A DNA stretch of 27,573 bases from Gnetum montanum (Eukaryota; Streptophyta; Gnetopsida; Gnetales; Gnetaceae): positions 2,433 to 30,005 of the forward strand of contig MNCI01004274.1 of assembly GCA_015680685.1 (NCBI GenBank). The letters are read 5' to 3'. Numbering within the stretch: position 1 is the first letter of the stretch; each line of letters starts with the position of its first letter. The translations under genes and the position numbers were made by a program. Under the pieces are notes generated by a model, which did no database searches, had not been told where the DNA came from, and saw only the letters and a program-made list of their open reading frames with translations. Of this stretch, positions 8,430-20,032 are shown piece after piece.

Positions 8430-10020
8430 ATGGGTTTAGTCCATACACCCTAGACTCTTGCAGATGTGACACTACTAGGAAACATCCTTTAGGATGGTCA
8501 TATTGGCATATCTCACATCCGTCATCATTGTTCATGTATGAATCCACAACCTCTTCAATGATGAAAACCTTACCCTTATCTGTGTTATGTGCATACTCAA
8601 CTTCTTTCCTTTTCCTTCTCTCTCAGTCACTACTTGGTTTTCTAGACTCCTCTACTATTTTTAGGATAGTTTAAAATTTTTCATCTAGGAAGTTCCACAT
8701 TTGATCTATCTTTGCTGATACTTCTGATGCAAATTTTTGAATGGGAAAAATCTTTCTATTCACCATCTCTTTAAGTGGTGACTCTTCCTCATCTTCACAA
8801 AATCTAATTTCCTTCTTTCAAAGGGAAGGATCTCTATTGTACTCTTCTGTACTTTCTCTTTTCCTCAACTCACCTTCCTCCTTGGCAACTTTCTCTAACA
8901 ATCTTTGTATTTGATGGGCTCTTAGCTCAGATAGCCTTTCTTGGGCATAATTCCCAAGGGTTCTTTGCATTTCATAGCTAAGCCCATCTATGAGATGACA
9001 TAGTTGTTCCTTTTACGAGTAACCATGGTCAGGGCAATGATGTAATAATGTATAATATCAACCCATGGTAGCATCCAATGGTTTGTGTCCTCCTTGTTTC
9101 CATCCTTGGATTTGCTTACGCAGGTTGGACACTTGGGAGTACATTTGATACTTATCATTGAATAGCTCTAACATGGTACTCCATCAACGAATGGATTCTA
9201 GTTCTAAGGACTAGTACTAGCTTTCTATTTCCTTGATCAGTGTCTGTGAAAATAACTTTAGTTTTTGCTACTCATTTTCTATATTTTGCAAGGTTCATGC
9301 ATCGTGGAATTCTTGTAGATGGTTTTGAGGATCAGCATTGTATCCCCCTTCAAATCATGGGATGTTATTCATGTCTAGTCTTTTGATCCTACTGTCTTTC
9401 TGGTGCCTTGTTGGAATCCTAACAACCTCTATTATATCTAACATACTTTGGGTGGTGAGTAGGGGTTCATCGTGATTGTATTGTCTATGGTGACTATGAT
9501 GCCTATGTTGTTCCCTACTCTCCCTTCTTTCATGGTGTGTCTCTTTGGACTGCCCTCACCCCCTTTCTCAACTATTTTATCTATGATCTCTATTTTGCTT
9601 ACCATTGTCCTCATGGTCTTTTCCCTTACAACTATGTTCAGATCTCAAAAGAGAGGGGGAAGGAGATGATGAAGGTGAAGAGGAAGGAGGACTGGCACCA
9701 TGGCGACACCTATCATCTTCTCTTTGGTGGTTGCGGCCTTGGTCATGGTTACGATTGGAATGTTTGTCATTGTCATGTGTTCGTGTTCCTTTTTCAGACC
9801 CTTTGTGTCTGTTGGTACCAAAACCTAGGTTATGAATAGTTGAGTGAAGATTGTGATACACAACTCCTTGATCGAAGTCAACGAGAGGAACATCGTTTTG
9901 TGGAAAACCTCTCAAGGGAGGTTCACCACCCTCTTTTTCACTTAAGACATATGGACATCCTGAGATCACTTCCTCTTCATAGATTTGTAATGTCTCTCTT
10001 GTTGCAAATCCCTCTGGCAT
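8430..10020 (-). pseudogene. gag: Ty3/gypsy gag, broken (right unit)
   Basis: The N-terminal part (10020-9577) is a charged, Ser/Pro- and Arg/His-rich stretch. The capsid-type block is seen at plus 9301-9333 as DPQNHLQEFHD, homologous to DPKQHLQAFYD of the left unit. A glutamate/lysine-rich helical part follows (about 8900-8600). The zinc knuckle is CEICQYDHPKGC (plus 8482-8517), with one residue fewer before the last Cys than in the left unit. Stops and frameshifts are frequent. The left unit's gag is less damaged. Confidence 0.75.
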
Positions 10021-10469
10021 TGTGCCTCTATGGATCGATAATCTCTTGAATCTTGTTCATGCACAACATACTCCAATTTTAAGTGCTACATACCAATTCA
10101 TGTGAGAGCACGAAGAAGCATGCCCAGGATTGAGTGATTGGGAGGTAACACTATGTTACCTTCTAAATCACACCATCGTAGTTGTTCATCCTAGTGGAGG
10201 ATAAAGGTAAATTTTGGTATATACTCATCAGGATGAGCATATACCATGCGAAACTATTGGGGTACTAGCATATCATCATGTGCATCTCACCTTCGATTGT
10301 TCATGGTGTTGGATCTAGTCAGTGAAGCACTCTAATAAGAACAAGGAGACATGATTGATTATTCAATGCACGATACCCTTTTCCAGTGATTCTAGGATAA
10401 TTACTCTAAGGGTTCATTCCAACGATGGAAGGATTTCCTAAGTTCTAATCAGTGCATAAATAATAAAAT
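10021..10469 (-). other. Untranslated leader of right gypsy unit
   Basis: This is about 450 bp between the primer site and the gag N-terminus on the minus strand. No recognisable coding domain is seen. Confidence 0.45.
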
Positions 10470-10486
10470 CCCTGACAACGATGCCA
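10470..10486 (-). other. Primer binding site (tRNA-Asp type), right unit
   Basis: The plus-strand 17-mer CCCTGACAACGATGCCA matches the tRNA-Asp 3' end with four differences, all transitions. It lies one base from the LTR tip at 10488, exactly as in the left unit. Confidence 0.75.
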
Positions 10487-10487
10487 A

Positions 10488-11344
10488 TGATGAGCGACGA
10501 AGTACCCCTACGTCCAACCATATGAATACCAGCATTCACACACAATCTGGTTGAACTCTGGGGATTAAGTGCTTATGCACCTACATAGTACAAGGATGAG
10601 TTATGCAATCGTTGTCTTCCCAAGCTTACTTATAAGGCTCAATTGTATGGTTAAGTAAACTCGAGGTATGTGATTTTTATTATTTTATGTTTTATTGCCT
10701 TAATTCTTAAAAGAAAGAAATGAGGTAATTTAATAACTAATTTGATTTAACTAGTTAACTATTCTCTAACTAGTCCTAACACTAGCATCTGTTCCCACTC
10801 TCTGAACACATCCTGAACTAGTGTAACACTATTGGGATTGCCAAACACTAGTCGTTACTGGGTTACCAAGTGTTCCCACGTATGCTCGAAGTGGTCATGC
10901 TGAGATTCATTGGTAATTGACAATTAATAATTCTATAAAATAACATTAAGTAACTATTGAAAGCATTAAATAACAGTAAATAACAGTAAATAACATGAAA
11001 TGAAATAATTAAGCTATTATGAATGTTGCAAGGTTTATCACAAAGTTTGTCTTTATTTCCAGACACAAGGTGTGCTCAAGTACACAATGCTCGAAAAAAG
11101 ATCCGTTCACTTTATGACTTCTACTGTAGGCACTCAGAAAATAGGTAAACTTTGGAAGGAAAAAACTACAAGAGTTTAGTTAAGGGACTAAAAAAATAAT
11201 GCCAAACCCAAGTGTCCCTGTCTCTTATTTACAAGCAATGAGACAAGTTCTGACATCGCATGTTCAATATCACTTTGACATCTCTGATATCACGTATCCG
11301 ATATCGAGGGTCCGATATCAAGGATTCGATATCGGGACTCATAA
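10488..11344 (-). repeat. Ty3/gypsy LTR copy 3 (5' LTR of right unit)
   Basis: This 857-bp LTR opens with TGATGAG on the plus strand and ends with CTCATAA (11338-11344), one base off the perfect CTCATCA mirror. It holds a mutated TATA (TATTTACA on plus, 11226-11233), an AATAAA-type signal near 11052, and a GATATC array with exact copies at 11286, 11300, 11314 and 11328. The middle part matches LTR copy 1 (for example ATTGGGATTGCCAA near 10833 and ACTGGGTTACCAAG near 10857). CpGs are far fewer than in copy 1. Confidence 0.85.
11286..11333. repeat. GATATC array in LTR copy 3, exact 14-bp period
   Basis: Four exact GATATC hexamers start at 11286, 11300, 11314 and 11328, each 14 bp after the last. 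Degenerate GACATC and AATATC copies lie just upstream, from about 11250. The sequence between the hexamers varies, while the hexamers themselves are kept. Confidence 0.8.
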
Positions 11345-11522
11345 AAAATCTATTCTATTTTCAATAAAAAAGATGTTTGTGAGAAAACGAAATAACAATA
11401 TTCAAAAAGGAAAAATAATGGTAGTTGTCAATAGGTATAAATGAAATCTTCTTCAACAAATTCTCATCCTTTTACTCTTCCTTTTAATTTTAACAATGTT
11501 AATAAACTCTTAATATCTAAAG
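11345..11522. other. AT-rich spacer between gypsy LTR and solo LTR
   Basis: This spacer has no coding potential. Its last five bases (11518-11522, TAAAG) are the left target duplication of the solo LTR. Joined across the solo LTR, it would continue into 12370 onward. Confidence 0.5.
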
Positions 11523-12364
11523 TGATGAGTCATCATTGTAAGGCTTTGATGCCAAGGGTACCCTGACGTTGGAGCCAATAAGTGACATTGGATACCCGAC
11601 GTCGCCTCATCTGGGTATGCTTATAAATATGATACTTGGGTGCTTGGATGGGGAGTAGTCAATAGCATGTAGAAGATAATTCTTGTTTTCAGTTTCTTCT
11701 CTTTAAAGTTTGTTATTCCTAATGCATGCCTGTAGTGTGATGTTGTAATCATATAGCACCTTTGTTCAAGTGTGGCGTACTTGGACATCTTACATGACTG
11801 GCAACAAAGATTGAGATTACTCCCATCATTGCAACATCCACTTAGATTATTATTGCTTTATTTATTGCTTTCTTTAGTTAAATTTTTCCATTTATTATTA
11901 TTTACTATTCCTATTATTAAGCGAAATGTGTATGTCTTAATCATGAATGTGTAAGTGTAGATACTTCGTAATCCATAGGTGTATCGTTTGGCACAACTAG
12001 TGACATACAGTTGGCAATCCTAGAAGTAGCCTCAGAAAGTCCAAGACATGTGCAAACAATTAAGAGCAAATACCCATCGCCATATGCTAGTTTAGATCTT
12101 ATTTTACATTACTCATTAGTTTAATTAATTTATCTCTTTTTCATCATCAAGAGTAGCATAGAATTAGATAACATCATATGCCTCACTTTGGACTAAACCA
12201 TATATGACAAAGCTACCACTAGTCCAAGTGGGAAGACAACAAACTATGATCAAAGCATAGTGATCTAGATGTCACAACTAGTCCCATCCATAGAATTCAA
12301 CTAGATCGTGCATGAATGCTTGTGATTCACATGGTTGAGCATAGGGGTATCTCATTGCTTATCA
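11523..12364 (+). mobile_element. Solo LTR with perfect 5-bp target duplication
   Basis: This 842-bp sequence opens with TGATGAGTCATCATTG and ends with GGGGTATCTCATTGCTTATCA-like sequence. It is the same type of end as the gypsy LTRs here, which on their own coding strand start TGATGAGTCATG and end near GGGGTACCTCGCCACTCATCA. TAAAG at 11518-11522 and 12365-12369 flanks it as an exact direct repeat. TATAAATA (11622-11629) sits 99 bp in, matching the TATA position of the family. No primer site follows its 3' end, so LTR-LTR recombination has removed the internal part. It lacks the GATATC array, so it is a related but distinct family. Confidence 0.88.
11622..11629 (+). promoter_or_regulatory. 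TATA box of solo LTR
   Basis: TATAAATA lies 99 bp from the left tip of the solo LTR. A GC-richer upstream stretch containing CCGACGTCGC and CCAAT precedes it. The spacing agrees with the other LTRs in the window. Confidence 0.6.
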
Positions 12365-12369
12365 TAAAG

Positions 12370-12649
12370 AGAATTCCTCTTTAGAAAAAAAAATTATCAA
12401 GGACTAGCATTAGAAATACTAATGTAGATAGATTTCACTTAGTACAACATAAAAAGAAGAGGCTTGTATATACTACTTTTAATTTAATAACCCCCAACGA
12501 TATCTTTTTCTCTCTCTACTTTTACTATTGTTCCAAATGTTTTTTTTATCGAATAATGCTTTTTAATCTATTAGTGACATGGATAGTGAGACAAATGTTG
12601 AGTTTGAAAAATCCATGATGGAGGCCTCCTCCCCTACATCTTAATGTTA
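12370..12649. other. AT-rich stretch before LINE
   Basis: No gene is recognised. It may hold the 5' end or first ORF remains of the LINE that follows, but no zinc-knuckle ORF1 could be found. Confidence 0.4.
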
Positions 12650-15600
12650 GTTTTATCAAGGAATGTTCAAACCCTTTTTGATAGATCCTAAGAAAAAATT
12701 GTTGAGGAGCATCTTTCCAATTGCCATTTAGCTCCAGATTTTCCTTTCTTACAAAAAATTAAGATTTCACTACATGATATTAATTTTATTGGTAATTGCA
12801 TTTTAAAAAATTACTTTGTTTTTTTTTCTTGCTACTTATAAAGTTAATAAAGGAGGTGTTACTATTTTTGTTAATAAAAATCAGATTGGAAAATTTTTGA
12901 ATTTGTTAATAAAAATTAGATTGAAAAATTAGATTGGAAAATTTTTGAACTAGAGTTGTATTAATTACTTGTCATAGTGAAAAAAAGACTTTAGACTCTA
13001 TAATATTTATGCTCCTAATAATTTAAAATATCAAGTAAAGGTTGGAAATATCTTCTATCTCTACCTAAAGTTTATTAGATTATTGGAGATGATTTCAATA
13101 TGGTTGAAAGTCATTTAGATAAACTTGGTGGTCTTTTTCCTAATATGTCTTCTTAAGAAAAAGAATATTCATGCAATTTTAAAGAAAAATATTTTCTTTT
13201 GGATGTTAGCCTTTATTCATACATCATTTAAATGAAAAGCATTATACTTATATGTAATTATTGATAAGAAAATGATAGAAATTATTATTGACATTTTACA
13301 TCTGTAATTTTTAGAAACCTACAAGGAAATTCGAAGTGCATATAGATGCTAATTTGTCAAATCATTTTCTTATTAGCATTTCTCTCTAGACTAATTCTCC
13401 CTCATTTTGAAATCATGAGATTTTCCATATTAATGCTAATATGTTTAGAGGACCAAGTGGGAAAAATATTTTGAAATCTTTATAAAATGTTAAAAAAAAA
13501 AAAGTCTACTAGTGATATTGGTTGGATTGACTAGTAGTACCAAATTACTTTTAGAGTAAGAAACTATGCTAAATGGTTTGAAAAGAAATTTTCTAAATGC
13601 AAGCGTTAAGTTGAAGAAGATCCTATGAAATCTATCAAGTAAATGCAAAGTCTTTTAGGGTAGAATCTTTTTGACTTTAAAACTAAAAGCTCATTATACT
13701 AAACAATGTTGGGGTACTTTTAAATCTAAAAGTGCTTTCATTAAAAGTCACATGGGTTGGCTAAAAATTCAAGATAAACTTTACAAGGAGTTTTTAAAAT
13801 TTTTAAAAGAAAAGTGTCAAGTACCTAAACTAGAATCACTCTATATAAATGATTCTATCATTACAAATCATGAGACTATTAACAATTTGTTAGCAAATCA
13901 GTTTTTTTCTATTTTTTCTTTCAAAGGTTTTAGTAAGGCATCCTTCCAAGCTTCTAGTATGCATGTTCCTCATCTTATAATAGAAGTACATTGAAGTACT
14001 CTTGAAGTAGAAATTATAATGAAGAAGACAAAAGCAACAGCCATTAATTTAGCAGATAGTAAAGTTCTAGGTTTTGATGATTTTCTAATTGAATTTTTTT
14101 AGAAGCATTAGGACACTATTAGAGATTATCTCTTTTTTGTTTTCCAAGAATCCATTAAAAAAGTTTTTCTTGATAAAAATATTAACAAAGGTGTGATTGG
14201 TATTCTTCCTAAGAATGGAGGTCTTCAACATATTAATAATTGAAGGACTATTACTTGTCTTAATGATACTTATAAAATTTTAGCTAAATACATAGCTTGT
14301 AGAACTTAGAAGGTCATTGAAGATATCATTAAACCTAAGAAAACTAGTTTTATTAAAGGTAGACATATCTTAAATAATGTTATTGCAAGTTAGGAGAGAA
14401 TGCATGGGCTTCTAATACTAACTAGGACATTACTTTTATTGCATTAGATTATGCTCATGCTTATCACATGATTGAATGGAATTTCATTATTTTTTGTCTC
14501 TATAAACTCAAATTTGGTGATTACTTTATTCACCTTGTTTGTACCCTACTCATTGACGCTAATGCTCAAGTTGTTACTAATTTTGGATTGAGTTCCTCTT
14601 TTCCTCTCAACTTTCAGTTCAACAAGGTCCTCCTATAGCTCCCCATCTTTTTATTATTGTTTCAAACTTTCTTTCACATAATCCGCATTATGATCTATAA
14701 AAGAATATAATTAAGAGAATTTAAATTGATGATCCAGGTGTTTAATTGCTTAACATGCACTTTGCAAACGATTCAATGTTTATGTTTAACAATTCTTTAT
14801 AACATATCAATATTCTTTTAGCTATAGTGGAGGATTATTGCATATTATCTTGCTCTTGTATCAATTGGAAAAAAAATTGTTATTTATTATAATGGAAATA
14901 TTGATGAGTGGGTTACTCTTAAACCTTGGAAAATCTTGGAAAAAGATTCTGTCTTCAAAATTTTAGGATTACGTTTTTCTTTTGAGCCTAATCTTACTAT
15001 TTTGTGGAACTATGTAGTTGATAAGATTGCAAAGAAAACTTGATAAATGGAAAGAAAAAAACTCATCCTTTTTAGCAAAGTTTTAGTCATTAAGTAGATG
15101 CTTTAATCAACTTATGTTTATTACTCTAGTTATTAGGATTCTTTGAAAACTTCTTATGATAGAATTTATCATATTATCTATCAATTTCTTTGATCTTTTA
15201 GGTAACATAGAAATCTTTTTCAAGAGTTTCTTGGAATATTTACACTAATAGTGAAAAAGATGAAGGACTTGGTACCATTAATTATTATAATCAAGGTATT
15301 TCTCTTGCAGCAAAACAAATTGCAAAATTTATTAATAGAGATGATGTTTGTATGCTTCTTTTAAGAAATAGACTTATGTAAAGAAGACTTAAGAATGATA
15401 GTAATTGTTCATCTAATGACTTTCTTCATTACCATCTTTTTCCTTTGGCCATTTCTATTCCTATGTCTCTCATTGTTAAACAAATTTTAAAGACATATTG
15501 CAAGCTAGTAAATATTGGGATAACAATCATATTACATTTTTATAAGAAATTTTTAAGCAAATTAGCCCATTGTGGCTTTCTTTTAATGAAGGATCTTAGG

Positions 15601-16300
15601 CTACTAATTCATCTAAATTTTGTACCACTTGGAGCAAATTTATTATCATTTTAGTATTTTGTCTATGTATGCATGGTAGATGGATTACATGGAACAAAGC
15701 TTCCAGCTTCAATGGTTTGAATAAAAAGAGGAAAAAATTTGAAAAATTAATTTTTAATCCTAAGAATTTACTTAAAGTTGATAATAGTTTGCATGAGGCT
15801 TTTTAAAATATATTTTGAAATGATGGAAAATCTATTTTCCCTTTTAATTTAAAAATTTCTTATAAGATTATTACAAAAAATGATTTTATTCATAATAAAT
15901 TCAACAAGGCTTAGAAAATGTTATTATCATTGCACTTTTAGATGTGAAAAATGAAAGATATTTGGAGAGCTCTTACATTTCCCAAAATTTCTATTTTTTA
16001 TGGAGTCTTATTCATCAAGATATTCTCAACAACACTTGTATTAAACATATGAGAAATTTTTCTCCTCAATGTCTTCTTTCTAGAAGTGAAGACTAATTTT
16101 TTTAATGTTTTGTTTGAAGTGTTCTATTGCTTAGCATGCTTGAAAATGAACATCCAAAAGTTGTAATAAATTTTTTTTAAAAAGCATCAATAATGTCATT
16201 CTTGGTAATCATCCTCCTTTGTCTATTTCATTTTTTTGAATTTGGAAATATCTCCAATCCCTTATTTTCTCCTCTATTTAGAAGCTTTGATGTGTAGTTA
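12650..16300 (+). pseudogene. LINE (L1-type) ORF2 relic: endonuclease, RT, C-terminal zinc region
   Basis: ORF2 nicks DNA and copies LINE RNA at the nick. An APE-type endonuclease is seen from about 12650, with NIYAPN (13002-13019) and GDDFNMVESHLDKLGG (from 13085). The linker runs through 13671-13994, an open 107-codon piece. RT blocks follow: NKGVIGILPKNGG near 14187-14223, FIKGRHILNN (14348-14377), ALDYAHAYHMIEW (14441-14479) and FANDSM (14761-14778). A LGTINYYNQGISLA block near 15270-15310 is the familiar 'GGLGI-N---QG-ALA' of plant LINEs. A KISIFYGVLF-type C-terminal block lies near 15980. There are many stops. The catalytic ADD is AND, and the first RT aspartate position (AYD) is AYH. 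The limits are approximate; no poly(A) tail or target duplication was identified. Confidence 0.85.
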
Positions 16301-16815
16301 TTTTTCGGTAACTAGAGCATAACTATGATATCTCTTCAAGAGTTGAATACCAGATTCTCAAAGTTGTCGATTTTTAGCTACCACTACAAGAAAAAATCCT
16401 CCCAATAAAAACTAAGAAATTAATTTATTTTCTATAGTATTAATTACTTTTTGTTTTGGATGCTCAAGAATGGAAAGCTTTCAAATTTTGTTCCTATTTG
16501 TCCATTATTTCTAATTAATATATTTTTGTATCTTTAGATAGAGTTTTCTCCTTCTCTTTACAAGAAACCCTTTAGTAAGAATTGAAAAACCATGAGGGCA
16601 CTTATAAATAAGGAAAAGACCTAATTCTTTTCCTATCCCAAAGGGAAGCTTTTTAATGATTAGTTTTAATGATAAAAACTTCAAAAAGTATTCCCAAAAC
16701 CATTAGGCTTTTTTTTTAGACTCTCTCTTTGATAGTCTTATGTAGTTTGAAATTTTTAATATTATTATTTATTTTTTTGAGTTTTAATAACCCTAATTAT
16801 TTTAATTTAGACATC
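16301..16815. other. AT-rich stretch between LINE and copia element
   Basis: This probably contains the LINE 3' end. Short phrases such as QEWKAFKFCSYL near 16470 could be coding remains, but no family match is clear. No gene is seen. Confidence 0.4.
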
Positions 16816-16820
16816 TTCCT
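16816..16820. repeat. Target site duplication, left copy (copia-like element)
   Basis: TTCCT here pairs with TTTCT at 23418-23422, immediately outside the two LTRs, with one transition. A 5-bp duplication fits Ty1/copia integration. Confidence 0.55.
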
Positions 16821-17927
16821 TAAAGATCAAGAACTTAGAAGGTGGGTTGAATAAGTTCCATCACTTAAAATCAAAACTGCACACAAATATACAAGGTTCC
16901 CCAACTTGGGTATGTCCATAATTAGAGGATAGAATCCTTGCATACCTTTGGAGTTTATTTCTTCAAAATATAGTTTCAAGGACATCACAACCTTTACAAA
17001 GTTTGAGCTCTCCAGGGGATGTTTTCACACAAAAACACAACCAATCTCACAAGATCCCAAAAAGCTCAAAATGTGATTTCAAAAATTCTACAACCTTTAC
17101 AATAACTTGAGCTCTACACAGAATGTTTTTTTCTCAAGAAATACATCCAACCCCATAAGGTCCTAACAAGCTTAAGAGATGCCTTCCCATAAGAAGCACA
17201 TCAACCTCGTAGGGCTTACAAAGGGATAAAACAAAGATTAAGGAGAGAATGTACTCAAATTACAAATTTCTTACTTTGATGCTCTTAACAATTACAATAC
17301 TTAACTCACAAAACATAAATAATTGAAGAAAAAATCAATTCACAAGATGTGTACAATGAAGAGAATATTTATGTGAATAGTCTATGTTCTTTTTATAAAG
17401 ATATCATTTCTTTTATGGCCTTTGTCCTTGTCAAATGACCATTGGAGTTTGTACAACAACTAGTTCGGATGTCTTATTTATGCTTGGGATGTTTCACTAA
17501 CTTTTATATGCTTATAGGTGGAACATCTCACTTTAGTTAGGATGTCTCACATGGGACATTCGGATTGGGACATCTCAATTTTACTTGGGGTGTTTACTTA
17601 TTTTTTGGGATGTCTCACTTAGGATATGTACTTTTCAACAAGGACTTTTGTTGATCCTTTAGGATGTCTTGATAGCTGCTGAAACATCTTCTCTTAACTT
17701 CTAGACATCATACATCCCTATGACTTTTTCAAACTCTTGTAATCTTGGTGGAGACTTCATCACTTCAAATTGATAACTCAACTCTCATCTTGGTGTCAAC
17801 ATGCTCTTTGTCTCAATCTTCTCATGCTCTTATCAAGCTCTTGTATTTTCCAAGTCTTTCTAGATGTCATAAGCACATTTCCACTCTCTCCATTTTTTTA
17901 AGGTTTTGACATACCAAAAGGTCAATA
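16821..17927 (-). repeat. 3' LTR of copia-like element
   Basis: This 1107-bp LTR on the plus strand runs from TAAAGATCAAGAACTTAG to GGTCAATA. Its partner at 22371-23417 starts TGAAGATCGAGAACTTAG and ends GGTCAACA. The TG and CA tips are mutated here (TA at each end). Long stretches align, including GGATAGAATCCTTGCA and GACATACCAAAAGGTCAA. A GATGTC/GACATC cluster lies at about 17465-17715. Confidence 0.88.
17465..17715. repeat. GATGTC/GACATC motif cluster in 3' LTR
   Basis: Six exact GATGTC or GACATC hexamers, in both orientations, sit in this part of the LTR. Several are extended to GGGATGTCTCACTT or GGGACATCTCA, and more are degenerate. The 5' LTR holds a matching cluster. In element orientation the cluster is in U3, some 200-460 bp from the LTR start. 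Confidence 0.7.
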
Positions 17928-17940
17928 ATCTCCCTATTTT
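17928..17940 (-). other. Polypurine tract
   Basis: On the minus strand the bases next to the 3' LTR read AAAATAGGGAGAT. This is the expected form and place of the plus-strand primer of copia elements. Confidence 0.65.
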
Positions 17941-18405
17941 TAGTGATGTTCAAAACTTTGAGAAAATGGGTTTGCAACATAACATCATATGATAAGCAAA
18001 TAAAGGTACAAACATGTAAATAAACCTATGGCAACAAGAATGGCAAAGGAGATGAAAAATAGTTAACAACACATGTCCATTAGCCATGATCTCAAGGGGC
18101 AACACAAGCAATTGTTTCATAAAAAACCATCCAATCCAGTCCAAAAAGCACATATAATCCATAAACCTCAAAGCATCTACTGTCCAAAAAAATATAGCCC
18201 ACATAAACTAAACTCCTCATAACTTATCTCCAAAAGTATACCATATACCAAGTCTAAAAAAGATGTAACAAAATACACATAATATGGTTATACATATAAA
18301 CATGATAGGATATCTCAACAATCATCAATAACCACAAAACACAAAACTCTCATCCCTTTTGAACATCACCTAAAAGAAGGGAATCATGAAAAGTCCCTAA
18401 TCATT
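17941..18405 (-). other. 3' untranslated stretch of copia-like element
   Basis: This stretch is AT-rich. The open stretch at 18204-17950 has no recognisable domain. Confidence 0.4.
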
Positions 18406-20032
18406 AACTTATATATCATCATCATCATCAGAGTCTGATGCTGCATGTGTGGGCTTGTATGTCTCCTCATCATCATCATTACTACTAGTGTTGGAATGAA
18501 AGATATGCTCTTCATTATCATCAAAAGAAGATGCTACAATAAGAGTTCGTTGGGATTAAAGCTTCTCTCGAAATTTAGAGGATGCAGAGGGGTGAGATGA
18601 ACCCTACCTAGAAGATGATGAAGTGCTCTTATATTGGTATGTCTTGAGAGTTACTTGCTCCCATTAAGCCACTGCACCAAAAATACTCTCCATTACCTAT
18701 TATTCAAAAGACTATGATGCATCCTAACTTCAAAAATGTTTGAAGAGTCTTTCAAAAGATCCCTTGCATAAATGCACTCGATCTAGGTTGGCTGGTGTGA
18801 GGAATGGGCTCCCCCTACGCATGAGCTAGTGGTATTGCTAGATCCTCTAATTCTGATGCATGTCTTGAACCAAATCCATATGATGGCCCAGCTACTATAG
18901 AATGTCTGGCTAGGATTGGAGTATCCTCATCACTGTCTATCCAATGAGGAGTTGTAATCTCCTCAAACTACTAACTATCTGGAAGAGGGGGAAGGCCTAA
19001 TGTGTCCATTCTCTTATGAAGGTAAGAGAGATTCCATCCAATCTTCCCTAGGGTATTTCCAATGGACTTCAAGACCTTCTCCAAGGAAGACTCCACCAAT
19101 GCACTCATAAACCTAGACCTCCTTAGCTAAGGAGAGCCCCTAGGTAAAGATGTTACTTACTTTCTATGTGCTTTTTGAGTGGGAGAAGCTGGAACTTTAG
19201 TATCAACATGAGCTGTACTCCTTTTTCTTAAAGAACTCAACAAGACTTCTCTTTTCTTAAAGAAGAGGCAAATCCAAAATAGGAACATCCACCTCATGAA
19301 CAAGTAGACTGATGAGAAGAGGGTATCCATAAATCCTCTCATGGGTAAACATCCCCAGCATATCCCTGTAAATGATGTAACCCAAATCTATTAGCTACCT
19401 AGTTAGTAGACAATAGAAAACAAAAGCTTGAGGTGGTATCACATAATTGTAACTTCTCCCTTTTACTAATATTGTACATAATAATGAGGAAGAGAGTAGA
19501 AGCATCTTGTGACATATGTCATCTATATACTTTCCCACTCCTCAAGGAAATAGAGCTACCAAATATGACATTATAGAACTTATCATGAGATACTAGTATA
19601 ACCCCATTAGTAAAAATATCTTCCATGGAATGAATAATAACCAAGTGCACATCAAAATTGAAAACCCCAAGTAGAGCATTCACAACTTGTGGAGAAATTT
19701 CAAGAGCAATACTCCCAACTACAGATGTAAATGCTCCAACAGTAGCATTTGTAATCATGATATTTCTATAAAATTTTCTAATGAAAACTTTCAATATGCA
19801 CAAAGACATAGAAATAATGGACACCAATCTAACTGCTTCAAAGTAAGCCATTAGTGTTTGTTGATGGCATTGCTAAAAGCTATGATTTCTTTCACTAATA
19901 ATAGATATAGAGTGGGTTACTTCAAATCTATGTTGTGCATTTGTTAGTGAAAATGAGGTTGATATGACTTGACTGACTTGTAGATGTACCTCTAGTAGGG
20001 GTTGCCTTGATGTTTCAATTTTCTTGTATGCC
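18406..20032 (-). pseudogene. Retroelement-borne ORF like 'putative plant transposon protein'
   Basis: A minus-strand frame starts at the ATG at 20032-20030 (MAYKKIETSRQPLLEVHLQV). It runs with one stop near 19872 into an open stretch at 19851-19519 with FIRKFYRNIMIT, VGSIALEISPQVVNALLGV and FDVHL. These look like the 'VREFYANM ... I-G---ISPQ-I--LLGVP' core of a plant domain found in retrotransposon-derived ORFs. Downstream, with frameshifts, comes LGMFTHERIYGYPLLISLL (near 19360-19300). The end is acidic: NDDDEETYKPTHAASDSDDDDD (about 18490-18410), split here as NDDDEETYKPT then HAASDSDDDDD. It lies where pol should be. The role of such proteins is unknown. The family match is from memory and moderate. 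Confidence 0.55.
18412..18430. repeat. Short ATC microsatellite
   Basis: Five ATC/CAT units occur here; on the minus strand they encode an Asp run at the acidic C-terminus of the element's extra ORF. A second similar run lies near 18459-18475. Confidence 0.6.

Larger units (their letters stand above)
2272..11344 (-). mobile_element. Ty3/gypsy retrotransposon, right unit, Athila/Tat-like, defective
   Basis: This is a 9.07-kb unit if LTR copy 2 is its 3' LTR. The order on the minus strand is 5' LTR (10488-11344), primer site, leader, gag (about 10020-8430), proline-rich linker, protease (about 7760-7315), RT (about 7052-5949), RNase H (about 5960-5440) and integrase (about 5340-4480). RNase H followed by integrase is the Ty3/gypsy order. 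The tRNA-Asp-type primer site, the FLDGYSGYNQI and MPFGLCNAPTTFQR RT blocks, and the lack of an obvious chromodomain suggest an Athila/Tat-type non-chromovirus. Every coding domain is broken by stops or frameshifts. Confidence 0.85.

Noticed and set aside
8202-8453. 83-codon plus-strand ORF
   Set aside because: It lies opposite the gag-protease linker on the minus strand and has no domain; a shadow.
9472-10049. Several plus-strand ORFs of 65-100 codons
   Set aside because: They are antisense to the charged gag N-terminus, with Leu/Phe/Ser-rich composition typical of a reverse-complement shadow.
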